A stretch of DNA of 11,793 nucleotides from Pelosinus fermentans (GCA_002434245.1 DJJR01000030.1:44124-55916); one strand, 5' to 3'. Shown: positions 1-7,150, counted from the first letter of the stretch. Notes: generated from the letters alone by a model not told the origin. A program made the numbers and translations.

Positions 1-31
1 TGTTGCTTTTTTATGTTAGATATTTTGGATT

Positions 32-721
32 TTAGAACTCACGATCATCATCATCAGCAGCAGCTTGGTGCTGAAGTCCTTTATGGTGAGGACCATGTCC
101 TGCTTTCTTGAAGTCCTTCTTGAATGTTTCTGCATCAATTCCTAATTGAGCTGCGACATCTGACCAGGTATTATTGATCTTTTTTAATGCGAGTACATTT
201 TTAATTGGTTTTTTACTAGCTGTAGCCAGCTGGCTTGCCATTCCAATATCATGAGGTTGGTAGCCGTCTTGAAGCAGGCTTAGGGCAGCTTTTTTATCGA
301 TTCCGGTTCTTTTGTTAAGCTGATCGGCAGCTAAATCTTGATGTGCAGTTTTTATTTGCTCTTTTGTAATGCCTAGAGAATCAGCAACATCTTTCCAGTT
401 GTTATCAGCCGTTTTTTTGCTTATGACACTGTCAATGGATTGGTTGCCGGCTTTGGCTAGAAATGCTGCCTTGCCAATATCTTTAAAGCTCATGCCATTA
501 TTGTTATACTTCAGAACAACCGATTGTTCAATACCGAATGTTTCAGAAATTCTTTTGGATGCGATTTGTGGGTCCAATTGTTTTCTTGCTTCTTTTTGGT
601 GATATGCTGAAGGTGTTTCTTGCTCCTCTGCCGCTTGGACAATAAAAGGACTAGCAGCACCTGCTATAATAAATGTACCAGCGACCATGGCGGCAATGGT
701 TTTTCTATTTACTATTTTCAT
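32..721 (-). CDS. Exported two-repeat protein with His/Asp-rich tail, function unknown
   Basis: The 229-aa product is not a family I recognise. It starts with a classical signal peptide: basic MKIVNRK, a hydrophobic stretch at about residues 8-28, and a likely cleavage after VQA (residue 30), so it is probably secreted or periplasmic. The mature part holds two diverged tandem repeats (about 56-129 and 133-206), each with a GI(E/D) turn, an FKDIG/PHDIG segment, a run of Lys, NNxW(K/S)DVA and LGI. Each repeat looks all-helical. The C-terminus (207-229) is rich in His and ends in four Asp plus REF, which could bind a metal; that is inference. The start is supported by an AGGGGGA ribosome site about 10 nt upstream. 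It lies 89 nt downstream of a histidine kinase gene on the same strand, and its upstream region has tandem repeats suited to an OmpR-family regulator. It is therefore probably a target or accessory of that two-component system. Confidence 0.8.
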   Translation of the reverse strand: MKIVNRKTIAAMVAGTFIIAGAASPFIVQAAEEQETPSAYHQKEARKQLDPQIASKRISETFGIEQSVVLKYNNNGMSFKDIGKAAFLAKAGNQSIDSVISKKTADNNWKDVADSLGITKEQIKTAHQDLAADQLNKRTGIDKKAALSLLQDGYQPHDIGMASQLATASKKPIKNVLALKKINNTWSDVAAQLGIDAETFKKDFKKAGHGPHHKGLQHQAAADDDDREF

Positions 722-768
722 GTCAGATTCCCCCTGTACAATTGTCAGCCGTATTGGCTGCTGAGATC

Positions 769-774
769 AGTATA
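769..774 (-). promoter_or_regulatory. Candidate -10 (TATACT) of the exported-protein gene
   Basis: On the minus strand TATACT lies 5 nt downstream of the tandem 11-bp repeats and about 48 nt upstream of the ATG. No good -35 is present at the usual distance. The repeats occupy that place, as expected for a promoter activated by a PhoB/OmpR-type regulator. Confidence 0.5.
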
Positions 775-779
775 CAAAG

Positions 780-801
780 AAGATATGACAAAGATATGAC
801 A
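780..801 (-). promoter_or_regulatory. Tandem 11-bp direct repeats, Pho-box-like regulator site
   Basis: Two perfect, abutting copies of aagatatgaca (plus strand, 780-790 and 791-801) sit between the histidine kinase stop and the exported-protein gene. Read on the minus strand, with one extra base, they give CTGTCATATCTTTGTCAT. That matches the E. coli Pho-box consensus CTGTCATAAATCTGTCAC at 14 of 18 positions. OmpR/PhoB-family regulators bind such 11-bp-period direct repeats as dimers, and one is encoded just upstream (2205-2882). The sequence is seen; the binding partner is inferred. Confidence 0.65.
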
Positions 802-810
802 GCTGCTATT

Positions 811-2208
811 TTATTTTATAATAGGGAGTGTGAAAGTAAAGGTGGATCCCTTGCCGACATGGCTGTCTACACTGATTTCACCTTGCATGGCGTGTACCAA
901 TTTTTTAGTAATGGCAAGTCCAAGACCTGTACCACCATAGGTGCGTGCTCGTGATTTATCAGCTCGATAAAAGCGGTCCCATATATATGGGACATCGTCA
1001 GGAGAAATGCCTGGTCCTTGGTCAATAACAGAAATAGCAACTTGATGTTTTGTCACAGATAAGTGAATCGTGATAGTAGAGTTTTCAGGTGAATAGCGGA
1101 TGGCATTTGTCAGCAGATTGGTAAATACTTGTTCTAGACGAATTGGATCACACCAAACATGGGGCAATTGTTCTGGTATATCCGTTTCCAGAGTAAGATG
1201 CTTGGGATTAAGTAATGTTTCTATTTTAGTTGCTTCTGTTACTAACCAGGCTTGCAAATCCAGCTTTTCGCAAAGTATGGATAATTCGTCTGCTTCTAAT
1301 TGCGATAGGTCAAGCAAATCACTAATTAAACGGTCAAGACGCTGGCTTTCTTGCAAAATCGTAGCAATATAGCGTTGCTGCTGCTCTGGTTTAGGAGCTA
1401 AACCGTCTAAGATTGTTTCAGATAAAGCTTGGATAGAGGTTACAGGAGTTTTTAATTCATGAGAAACATTAGCTAAGAAGTTTCGCCGGTTTTGTTCAAT
1501 TTCAGCTAAGGAGTCTGCCATGGTATTAAAGGTGCGTCCTAAACCACCGATTTCATTATTGCCGATTGCTGTAGTGCGGCTATTATAATTGCCGTCTGCA
1601 AAATTTTTGGCAGCTTGGCTGATATTCGCAATCGGCTTGGTAAGGCTGCGGGCAATAAGAAATCCGGCAAGAATTGCGGTAATAATGCTGGCGAGCAAGG
1701 AGTAAAGCAAAGTTCTTTCTAAAGAGGACACGGTTTTGTTTACTCCTATAATAGGAGCATCTAAAAAAATTACAATGGGTGTTGGGGACTCTGGCATAGC
1801 AAAGGTGACAACAATAGAGGGATCTCTCCGATAGGCAGGGCGTATCCAAGAATGAGGACTGTCAGTAAACAAGTCAATGTACTCTTGCCGATCCTCTTGA
1901 AAACGTCTCGACCAATTGTTGGGAGGGCGACCGGCAAGGACGGTACCTTTTTCGTTAATTAGCCAGATTCTTCCGCCGGCAAGTTCACTAATTCTGTCAA
2001 GAGCTTCATTAGTGGGAATATTCCCGGCTAAAAGATTCGGTGTTAATAGTTCTACCACTGCCCGGCCTTTAAATAATAGATCTTGCCGCTTAGTATCTAC
2101 AGCATTGGATCTGACTAAATAGGACATAAACAATGTTAAGGTGATTGTACTTAATAAGATGATCCCGATATGAGAAAGAAGTATTTTGCTGAAAATAGAA
2201 CGGATCAT
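811..2208 (-). CDS. Membrane sensor histidine kinase (PhoR/ResE-like)
   Basis: The 465-aa product is a complete orthodox sensor kinase. It has TM1 at about 9-32, an extracytoplasmic sensor region at about 33-165 (containing GRIWLINEKGTV, PAS/Cache-like), TM2 at about 167-188 and HAMP at about 189-240. The HisKA H-box FLANVSHELKTPV carries the phospho-acceptor His250. The HATPase_c domain shows the N box (NLLTNAIRYSP, 364-374), G1 (DQGPGI, 396-401), F box (WDRFYR, 410-415) and G2 (GGTGLGLAI, 425-433). It autophosphorylates and passes phosphate to the partner response regulator, whose stop overlaps this start in an ATGA (translational coupling). All catalytic motifs are intact. The signal is unknown. 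There is no cytoplasmic PAS between HAMP and HisKA, unlike many PhoR/WalK proteins. The Pho-box-like site downstream hints at a phosphate or envelope role, but that is not proof. Confidence 0.95.
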   Translation of the reverse strand: MIRSIFSKILLSHIGIILLSTITLTLFMSYLVRSNAVDTKRQDLLFKGRAVVELLTPNLLAGNIPTNEALDRISELAGGRIWLINEKGTVLAGRPPNNWSRRFQEDRQEYIDLFTDSPHSWIRPAYRRDPSIVVTFAMPESPTPIVIFLDAPIIGVNKTVSSLERTLLYSLLASIITAILAGFLIARSLTKPIANISQAAKNFADGNYNSRTTAIGNNEIGGLGRTFNTMADSLAEIEQNRRNFLANVSHELKTPVTSIQALSETILDGLAPKPEQQQRYIATILQESQRLDRLISDLLDLSQLEADELSILCEKLDLQAWLVTEATKIETLLNPKHLTLETDIPEQLPHVWCDPIRLEQVFTNLLTNAIRYSPENSTITIHLSVTKHQVAISVIDQGPGISPDDVPYIWDRFYRADKSRARTYGGTGLGLAITKKLVHAMQGEISVDSHVGKGSTFTFTLPIIK

Positions 2209-2882
2209 TTGCTTAGTACCTCAAATTTATAACCGATTCCCCATACCGTATGAATGTAGCTGTAATTTGAATTATGTAATTTTTGGCGCAGACGCTTAAT
2301 GGTTGCATCCACTGTACGGTCATCTCCGTCAAAGTCATAACCCCAGACATTTGTGAGGAGCTGTTCTCGGGAAAATGCAATCTGGGGATGGCGGGCGAGA
2401 AAAAATAACAGTTCAAATTCTTTAGGGGATAGGGAGGCTGACTGTCCGTTGCAGTCTACTCCTTGGGATGCAGGATTAATAGAGAGTTCAGTAAAATCTA
2501 AGGTAACCCCATTTTGCTGTAATAAGCCGCTGCGGCGCAATACTGCTTTAATTCTCGCTACCAATTCTTTAGGACTGAAGGGTTTGGTAATATAGTCATC
2601 GGCTCCCAAGGAAAAACCTGTGATCTTATCAGATTCAGCGCTTTTAGCCGTCAAGAATATAACCGGCACGGAACGTTGAATGGTTTGACAAATATCCCAG
2701 CCTGATAGTTTTGGTAACATCACATCAAGGATTAATAAGTCAGGCTGTTCTTTTGTTTCTATGGCAATGGCGATATCACCATCTTCGGCCGTATAAACAA
2801 TAAAGCCCTCTTTCTCTAAATATAATTTTACGACTTCACAAATAGCAGGTTCATCGTCAGCTACTAAAATTTTGATAGGCAT
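2205..2882 (-). CDS. OmpR/PhoB-family response regulator
   Basis: The 225-aa product is a DNA-binding response regulator of normal length. The receiver domain (about 1-118) has the acidic pair D9/D10, the phospho-acceptor D53 (in LLILDVMLP), T78 and K100 (in DDYITKPF). The C-terminal winged helix (about 125-223) shows the family signature LSPKEFELLFFLARHP, then SREQLLTNVWGYDF, the recognition helix RTVDATIKRLRQKL and the wing HTVWGIGYKF. It is cognate to the histidine kinase that begins in its stop codon. The ATG is preceded by an AGAGGTGA ribosome site. The closest functional relatives from sequence alone are PhoP/PhoB/ResD/WalR-type regulators; I cannot separate these. The best candidate target is the exported-protein gene downstream, through the tandem repeats at 780-801. 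Confidence 0.95.
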   Translation of the reverse strand: MPIKILVADDEPAICEVVKLYLEKEGFIVYTAEDGDIAIAIETKEQPDLLILDVMLPKLSGWDICQTIQRSVPVIFLTAKSAESDKITGFSLGADDYITKPFSPKELVARIKAVLRRSGLLQQNGVTLDFTELSINPASQGVDCNGQSASLSPKEFELLFFLARHPQIAFSREQLLTNVWGYDFDGDDRTVDATIKRLRQKLHNSNYSYIHTVWGIGYKFEVLSK

Positions 2883-2929
2883 ATGCTCACCTCTATCATA
2901 TTAATATTTAAAGCAGTATTTTTTTACCA

Positions 2930-2952
2930 TATACTAATATTCTAATAGTATA
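2930..2952. repeat. Imperfect inverted repeat at the regulator promoter
   Basis: The arms tatactaata and taatagtata are separated by ttc and pair over 10 positions with one mismatch. The right arm coincides with the candidate -10 read on the minus strand. It is AT-rich, so chance is a real possibility, but its position suits an operator. Confidence 0.35.
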
Positions 2953-2974
2953 TATCATGAATATAATAAGTCAA
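2947..2974 (-). promoter_or_regulatory. Candidate promoter of the two-component operon
   Basis: On the minus strand there is TTGACT (2974-2969), a 16-nt spacer and TATACT (2952-2947), about 65 nt upstream of the regulator ATG. The -10 forms one arm of an imperfect inverted repeat (2930-2939 / 2943-2952), so a regulator could act here. No copy of the TGTCATA repeat is seen in this region. Confidence 0.5.
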
Positions 2975-3068
2975 TCATGGAGAATGGAATAATGAAAGTC
3001 AACAGGTAATATTTAGTAGAATGTATAAGGTCTCATTGTATATTAATTTGGAAAATGATAGTATCATA

Positions 3069-3223
3069 CTAGTACATGTCAGCCTTAATCCAGTGGATAC
3101 TGACGGTCTATTCTACGCACCCCTTTGTTGTCGTCGGTCGGTATACTCCCGGTATGCTTTCCTCTTCCGCCTTGCGCTTTAAATCGCCATTATCCTGCTG
3201 TTTTAAAGCTGACAAGGTACTAG
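3069..3223. repeat. 155-bp MITE-like element with inverted ends
   Basis: This fills the middle of the 408-nt spacer between the divergent regulator and birA genes. Its ends are inverted copies of each other. The left end (3069-3088) reads ctagtac-a-tgtcagc-c-ttaa. The reverse complement of the right end (3203-3223) reads ctagtac-ct-tgtcagc-t-ttaa. The interior is more GC-rich than the flanks and contains no convincing ORF, transposase or target-site duplication. It is best read as a non-autonomous intergenic repeat or a large foldback structure. The right end stops 1 nt before the birA -35. Apart from this element and the two promoters, I see nothing else in 2883-3290. Confidence 0.5.
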
Positions 3224-3224
3224 A

Positions 3225-3254
3225 TTGACAAGAGGTTAACGAGAAGACTATTAT
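3225..3254 (+). promoter_or_regulatory. Candidate sigma-A promoter for birA
   Basis: TTGACA (3225-3230), an 18-nt spacer and TATTAT (3249-3254) lie about 36 nt upstream of the birA start. The -35 begins immediately after the inverted end of the MITE-like element, so the element may have supplied or displaced upstream promoter sequence. Confidence 0.6.
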
Positions 3255-3290
3255 GGAATTAATAATTATGAAAGACAAGGAGAGTGCACA

Positions 3291-4280
3291 GTGCGTACTA
3301 GCATTTTAAATATGTTGCGTAAATATTCAAATGAATATCTATCAGGTGAAGAAATAAGCAGGCAGCTGGCAGTATCTAGAACCGCAATTTGGAAGCATAT
3401 CCAAACTCTCAAGCAAGGAGGATATGAAATTGAAGCTCATCCTCGCCGCGGTTATCGGCTTAAAGGTGTACCTGATTTTTTATTGCCCGATGAAATTCGT
3501 GATCAGCTGCAGACTAAGATCTTAGGACAAAAGGAAATTTTTTACTTTGAGAATATTGACTCTACTAACAATGAAGCAAAAAAACAAGCTAATTTAGGCT
3601 GTCATGAAGGAGCTATTGTACTGTCGGAAATGCAGAATGGCGGTAGAGGCAGAATATCTCGCAGTTGGTTTTCTCCTGCGGGTAAGGGTATTTGGCTATC
3701 TGTGGTATTAAGACCGCCCTTTCATCCTTATGATGCACCGAAATGTACACTGCTGGCTGCTGTGGCCGTAACAAAAGCGATTCGAAGCGTTACTCAGGTG
3801 CAATGTGGCATAAAATGGCCTAATGATATTTTATATGAAGGAAAAAAAATAGTTGGTATTTTGACAGAAATGAATGCTGAAATGGACGCGATTAATCATG
3901 TAGTAATTGGCATGGGAATTAATGTGAATATTAGTCAAGAGGAATTTCCCTTAGAACTTAGGCAAATCGCCACGTCTCTATCGGTTGCAGCCGATAAACC
4001 GATACCCCGATTACCCTTATTACAAGAGATTCTATCTGCCTTGGAAAAAGAATATCACAAAGTAATTCAGCATGGCTTTGTAGAAATGCTGGATGAATGG
4101 CGCGAGCTATCTGTTACCTTAGGACAAACTGTGGATATCATTGGGACAAGTAAAAAGTCTAGCGGTTTGGCAGTAGATATTGATAAGGATGGAGCATTGC
4201 TGGTTGAGATAGAAGGCCGGATAGAGAAGATTATTGCTGGTGATGTTTCTATACGGCCTCGCAAAAACTGCTTTGAGTAG
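3291..4280 (+). CDS. birA: Bifunctional biotin--protein ligase / biotin operon repressor BirA
   Basis: The 329-aa product makes biotinyl-5'-AMP and transfers biotin to the lysine of biotin carboxyl carrier domains. As a holo-dimer it represses biotin genes. The N-terminal winged helix (about 1-60, with SGEEISRQLAVSRTAIWKHIQTL) marks it as the regulatory group II form. The ligase core has the adenylate loop GRGRISRSW (118-126), KWPND (175-179) followed by KKIVGIL with the conserved Lys, and GMGINVN (207-213). The C-terminal SH3-like domain (about 270-322) ends in AGDVSIRP. The GTG start is set by AAGGAG 8 nt upstream. No biotin biosynthesis gene is in the window, so its regulatory targets must lie elsewhere. 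The next gene, coaX, is also a cofactor enzyme but has its own promoter. Confidence 0.96.
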   Translation: MRTSILNMLRKYSNEYLSGEEISRQLAVSRTAIWKHIQTLKQGGYEIEAHPRRGYRLKGVPDFLLPDEIRDQLQTKILGQKEIFYFENIDSTNNEAKKQANLGCHEGAIVLSEMQNGGRGRISRSWFSPAGKGIWLSVVLRPPFHPYDAPKCTLLAAVAVTKAIRSVTQVQCGIKWPNDILYEGKKIVGILTEMNAEMDAINHVVIGMGINVNISQEEFPLELRQIATSLSVAADKPIPRLPLLQEILSALEKEYHKVIQHGFVEMLDEWRELSVTLGQTVDIIGTSKKSSGLAVDIDKDGALLVEIEGRIEKIIAGDVSIRPRKNCFE

Positions 4281-4391
4281 ATTGGAATACCATCTTAAAA
4301 GTGATATCTTTTCCTTTGTATAAATAAGTTGCAATAATCTAGTTATACTAGAAAGAACACTGGTTAAGTCAAGGTCTTCCTTTATAATATG

Positions 4392-4420
4392 TTGACAGGA
4401 TGACGAACTGTTTATATACT
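4392..4420 (+). promoter_or_regulatory. Near-consensus sigma-A promoter for coaX
   Basis: TTGACA (4392-4397), a 17-nt spacer and TATACT (4415-4420) give a strong promoter about 60 nt upstream of the coaX ATG. It separates coaX (and probably dusB) from birA transcription. Confidence 0.75.
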
Positions 4421-4479
4421 GTCATGTGTGGGTTTTATCTTGAGATTTTACATAAATTTACAATTGGAGGCTAGACTCA

Positions 4480-5244
4480 ATGCTATTAGTGTTTGATATA
4501 GGTAATACCAATATAGTACTTGGAGCATACGAAGGAGAAGAATTATTGCAACATTGGCGGGTGTCAACTGATAGGCAAAAAACAGGCGATGAGTATGGGA
4601 TGCTAATTAATAATCTGTTTGCTTATGGTGGACTTAGTATTAAAGATATTTCTGAGGTTATTATTTCCTCCGTAGTACCGCCTCTTGTTGTACCCTTGGT
4701 CAAAATGTGCCAACGGTATTTTAAGGTGGAGCCTCTAGTGGTAGGGGCTGGTATTAGAACTGGTATTTTTATCAAATACGAAAATCCCCGGGAAGTAGGA
4801 GCCGACCGTATCGTAAATGCAGTTGCTGCACATCATAAATATAGTGGTCCTCTTATTATTGTTGATTTTGGTACAGCAACTACTTTCTGTGTTATCGGTG
4901 AAAATGGTGATTATTTAGGTGGTGCTATCTCTCCTGGTATTGGTATTTCTACTGAGGCTCTATTCCAAAGAGCAGCCAAATTGCCAAGGATTGAGCTGGT
5001 TAAACCGAAAAGCGTTATTTGCCGTAATACAGTTACCAGCATGCAGTCGGGAATTATTTATGGGTTTGTTGGACAGGTCGAAGGAATTGTCAAACGAATG
5101 AAAGAAGAAATGGATCAAGATGCTTATGTTATAGCAACAGGTGGCTTAGCTAATCTGATTGCACAAGAAACTTCTGTAATTAATGCTGTGGAACATTTTT
5201 TAACATTAGAAGGATTACGAATTATTTACGATCTTAATAGGTAA
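4480..5244 (+). CDS. coaX: Type III pantothenate kinase CoaX
   Basis: The 254-aa product phosphorylates pantothenate to 4'-phosphopantothenate, the first step of coenzyme A synthesis. CoaX enzymes belong to the ASKHA fold, have a high Km for ATP, need a monovalent cation and resist CoA feedback. Visible signatures are the N-terminal phosphate loop FDIGNTN (D6), GADR (D109, the catalytic base region), VDFGTATT (D129), GGAISPGI and ATGGLA near the C-terminus. Its length is normal. The ATG follows TTGGAGG about 10 nt upstream. It sits between birA and dusB, an order common in Bacillota, with a 258-nt repeat-bearing gap before dusB. Confidence 0.96.
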   Translation: MLLVFDIGNTNIVLGAYEGEELLQHWRVSTDRQKTGDEYGMLINNLFAYGGLSIKDISEVIISSVVPPLVVPLVKMCQRYFKVEPLVVGAGIRTGIFIKYENPREVGADRIVNAVAAHHKYSGPLIIVDFGTATTFCVIGENGDYLGGAISPGIGISTEALFQRAAKLPRIELVKPKSVICRNTVTSMQSGIIYGFVGQVEGIVKRMKEEMDQDAYVIATGGLANLIAQETSVINAVEHFLTLEGLRIIYDLNR

Positions 5245-5257
5245 CAAATGGATGATA

Positions 5258-5315
5258 GGTACTTGGTATTTAGAAGGGTGCTTGGTTTTCAGCCGGGTGG
5301 CGAGTATCAAGTATC
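5258..5315. repeat. Hairpin element after coaX
   Basis: Arms at 5258-5269 (ggtacttggtat) and 5304-5315 (gtatcaagtatc) pair over 12 positions if three G-U pairs are allowed, with a 34-nt GC-richer loop. The sequence GATTTTAATTTTAAT follows, so it could be a weak terminator after coaX, or a small intergenic repeat. The long loop argues against a classical terminator. Confidence 0.35.
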
Positions 5316-5362
5316 GATTTTAATTTTAATACAATATAGAACGTATAGGTTTTAGAACAAAC

Positions 5363-5471
5363 GTTGAAACGCGAAGTTGTGAAGATATACGAAGAACACG
5401 AAGACGTTTTATAGGGATCTTCGTGCGCTTCGTGTGCCCGCGTAAATGGCTTTGTATCTTCGTGTTTCAAC
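5363..5471. repeat. Imperfect palindromic TTCGTG-type intergenic element
   Basis: This is a nested imperfect palindrome of about 109 bp between coaX and dusB. Outer arms are gttgaaacgcgaag (5363-5376) and cttcgtgtttcaac (5458-5471), 13 of 14 paired. Inner arms are cgaagaacacgaaga (5390-5404) and tcttcgtgcgcttcg (5418-5432), 13 of 15 paired. From memory, similar cttcgtgtNcttcgtg stretches recur between genes in many bacterial genomes, where they yield spurious HEDTK/RHE-type ORFs; the minus strand here gives exactly such a reading (HEDTKPF). No transposase is linked. A shorter related stretch lies at 11514-11554. Confidence 0.55.
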
Positions 5472-5502
5472 CTTTTATTTTTTAGTAAGGAGTCGTTAGC
5501 GT

Positions 5503-6456
5503 ATGCAAATTGGTGCAATTAAACTCGATAATCCTGTAATACTAGGCCCGATGGCTGGTGTTACAGATCTGCCTTTTCGGCTATTGGCTAAAGAAATGGG
5601 CTGTGGTTTGGTGTATTCCGAAATGGTCAGTGATAAAGGTTTATTATATGAGAATTGCCAGACCTTGCACATGCTTCAAATTGATGAACGGGAACGCCCG
5701 GTGGCTATGCAGATTTTTGGTTCCGATCCCGATAGTATGGCAAAAGCTGCAATCCATGTCGAAAAATCAGGTGCTGATATTATTGATATTAACATGGGCT
5801 GTCCAACTCCTAAAATTACGAAAAATGGCAGCGGCTGTGCTTTAATGTGCCAGCCAAATTTGGCATATCAGATTATGGCAAGTGTAGTAGAAGCCGTACA
5901 TGTGCCAGTTACTGTTAAAATTCGTAAGGGCTGGAGTGAAGACTCTGTCAATGCGGTTGAGATAGCTAAGCTGGCTGAGAAGGCAGGAATTGCTGCAATT
6001 GCTGTTCATGGTCGTACTCGAGAACAGTTTTATTCAGGTGAGGCCGATTGGAGTATTATACGCCAGGTTAAAGAGAGTGTAGTGATACCCGTAATTGGTA
6101 ATGGGGATATCCGTACGCCTTATGATGGGAAAAAAATGTTGGAGCAAACGGGCTGTGATGCCATAATGGTGGGGCGGGGAGCACAAGGGAATCCTTGGAT
6201 CTTTCGTCAAATAACCCATTATTTAGCCTCAGGAGAGATTTTACCGCCACCGAGTATGGAGGAACGTTTTTCTCTATTGTTAAGGCATTTGGATATGTTA
6301 GTGGAGCATAAAGGTGAATACATTGGAGTTAGAGAAATGCGCTGTCATGGAGCGTGGTATACAAAGGGAATGCCTCATTCTGCTGAGCTGCGTCTAAAAT
6401 TTAATCAAGCGGTGAGTAAAGACGATTTTATTGCTGTATTGAAGCAGTTTTCGTAA
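5503..6456 (+). CDS. dusB: tRNA-dihydrouridine synthase, DusB type
   Basis: The 317-aa product reduces specific uridines in the tRNA D-loop using FMN and NAD(P)H. It is a TIM barrel with FMN- and tRNA-binding motifs: PMAGVTDLPFR (16-26), MQIFGSDP (69-76) and DINMGCP with the catalytic Cys100, followed by KITKNGSGCALM. Next come VKIRKGW (138-144, K139), VHGRTREQFYSG (168-179), GNGDI (199-203) and GRGAQGNPW (224-232). The C-terminal helical domain (about 245-317) is present, so the gene is intact. The ATG is preceded by TAAGGAG 10 nt upstream. No clear private promoter is visible, so it probably depends on coaX read-through across the repeat-bearing gap. Assignment to the DusB subgroup rather than another Dus rests on overall resemblance to Bacillota DusB. 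Confidence 0.93.
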   Translation: MQIGAIKLDNPVILGPMAGVTDLPFRLLAKEMGCGLVYSEMVSDKGLLYENCQTLHMLQIDERERPVAMQIFGSDPDSMAKAAIHVEKSGADIIDINMGCPTPKITKNGSGCALMCQPNLAYQIMASVVEAVHVPVTVKIRKGWSEDSVNAVEIAKLAEKAGIAAIAVHGRTREQFYSGEADWSIIRQVKESVVIPVIGNGDIRTPYDGKKMLEQTGCDAIMVGRGAQGNPWIFRQITHYLASGEILPPPSMEERFSLLLRHLDMLVEHKGEYIGVREMRCHGAWYTKGMPHSAELRLKFNQAVSKDDFIAVLKQFS

Positions 6457-6484
6457 TCGTAACGGTGGGGTGGCTTATTTATAT

Positions 6485-6513
6485 TTGTGAAATTCGAAAA
6501 AAAATGCTAAAAT
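6485..6513 (+). promoter_or_regulatory. Extended -10 sigma-A promoter of the three-gene cassette
   Basis: TTGTGA (6485-6490), a 17-nt spacer and TAAAAT (6508-6513) with an upstream TGC (extended -10, 6505-6507). Transcription should start near 6520, inside the palindrome that follows, leaving a leader of about 105 nt before the first gene. Confidence 0.7.
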
Positions 6514-6516
6514 ATG

Positions 6517-6540
6517 TATGTGCACAACCTTGTGCACATA
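6517..6540. promoter_or_regulatory. Perfect palindrome on the start site, candidate operator
   Basis: The arms tatgtgcacaa (6517-6527) and ttgtgcacata (6530-6540) are exact reverse complements around a central CC. The palindrome begins 3 nt after the -10 and covers the predicted +1, the classic place for a repressor. The first downstream gene encodes an HTH protein, so autoregulation is the simplest reading. There is no T tract after it and the spacer is only 2 nt, so it does not look like a terminator hairpin. Confidence 0.7.
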
Positions 6541-6625
6541 TACTATATATTAGATTAGATAAATCAATATTCATCTTATAACAGATTGAGTTTGCATTGG
6601 GATGTAATGTAGGAGAGGATAGCAG

Positions 6626-7150
6626 ATGTTATTGCGGATTGGTGAAAAGATCATAAATCGCCAAAAGATCAACCAGATCATCGACGAAATGTTCAATTTA
6701 CGCAGCCAAGGTTTTTCTCAACAGGAAGTTGCTAACCGTGTAGGTATCGACCGAACCGTTATTTCTAAATTAGAAACTCTAGGAGAAGTTCGAAAGGGCG
6801 GAAAAGTGGCTTTAGTAGGCTTTCCTATTGAGAATTGTGAAGAGCTGCGATTAATGGCTAAACAGGAGGGAATTGATTATTCCTTATTGCTGTCGGAACA
6901 GGAACGCTGGGATTTTGTACAGAAAAAAAGCGGCATTGGTCTTTTTAACACCATTATGGAAATCATTGCTACATTGCGTAACTATGACATTGTTATTATA
7001 TTAGGTTCAAATCTAAGAATTAAATTAATGGAGACCTTATTGGATAAGGAAGTTATTGGTATACAAATTGGAGAATCCCCCATTGCAGAGAATAAATATG
7101 TAGATCCAGAGAGTATTAAAAGTATTGTGCAGCAGTTGTTTAGATCATAG
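6626..7150 (+). CDS. HTH regulator with fused alpha/beta domain, first gene of cassette
   Basis: The 174-aa product is a probable transcriptional regulator with no family name I can give with certainty. Residues about 14-53 form a helix-turn-helix (SQQEVANRVGIDRTVISKLE, 31-50) like those of XRE or resolvase-type proteins. Residues about 59-170 look like a small alpha/beta domain with strands KVALVGFP (60-67), YDIVIILGS (120-128) and VIGIQIGES (143-151) alternating with helices, perhaps for ligand sensing. The ATG follows AGGAGAGG by 7 nt. The next gene starts 16 nt after its stop, and the perfect palindrome at 6517-6540 lies on its promoter. By position it should be the local autoregulator. 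The ligand is unknown; an acyl or aldehyde-related metabolite is only a guess from the third gene. Confidence 0.8.
   Translation: MLLRIGEKIINRQKINQIIDEMFNLRSQGFSQQEVANRVGIDRTVISKLETLGEVRKGGKVALVGFPIENCEELRLMAKQEGIDYSLLLSEQERWDFVQKKSGIGLFNTIMEIIATLRNYDIVIILGSNLRIKLMETLLDKEVIGIQIGESPIAENKYVDPESIKSIVQQLFRS

Noticed and set aside
673..954. 93-residue plus-strand reading between the exported-protein and kinase genes
   Set aside because: It overlaps the ends of two well-supported minus-strand genes and the promoter repeats, and has no recognisable domain.
3232..3242. BirA operator half-site (GGTTAACGA) in the birA promoter
   Set aside because: Only one half is present; no TTGTTAACC partner lies at the expected spacing, so it may be chance.
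5270..5518. 82-residue minus-strand reading in the coaX-dusB gap
   Set aside because: It runs through the palindromic TTCGTG element and into dusB, has no good ribosome site, and its HEDTK-type composition is what such repeats give when translated.
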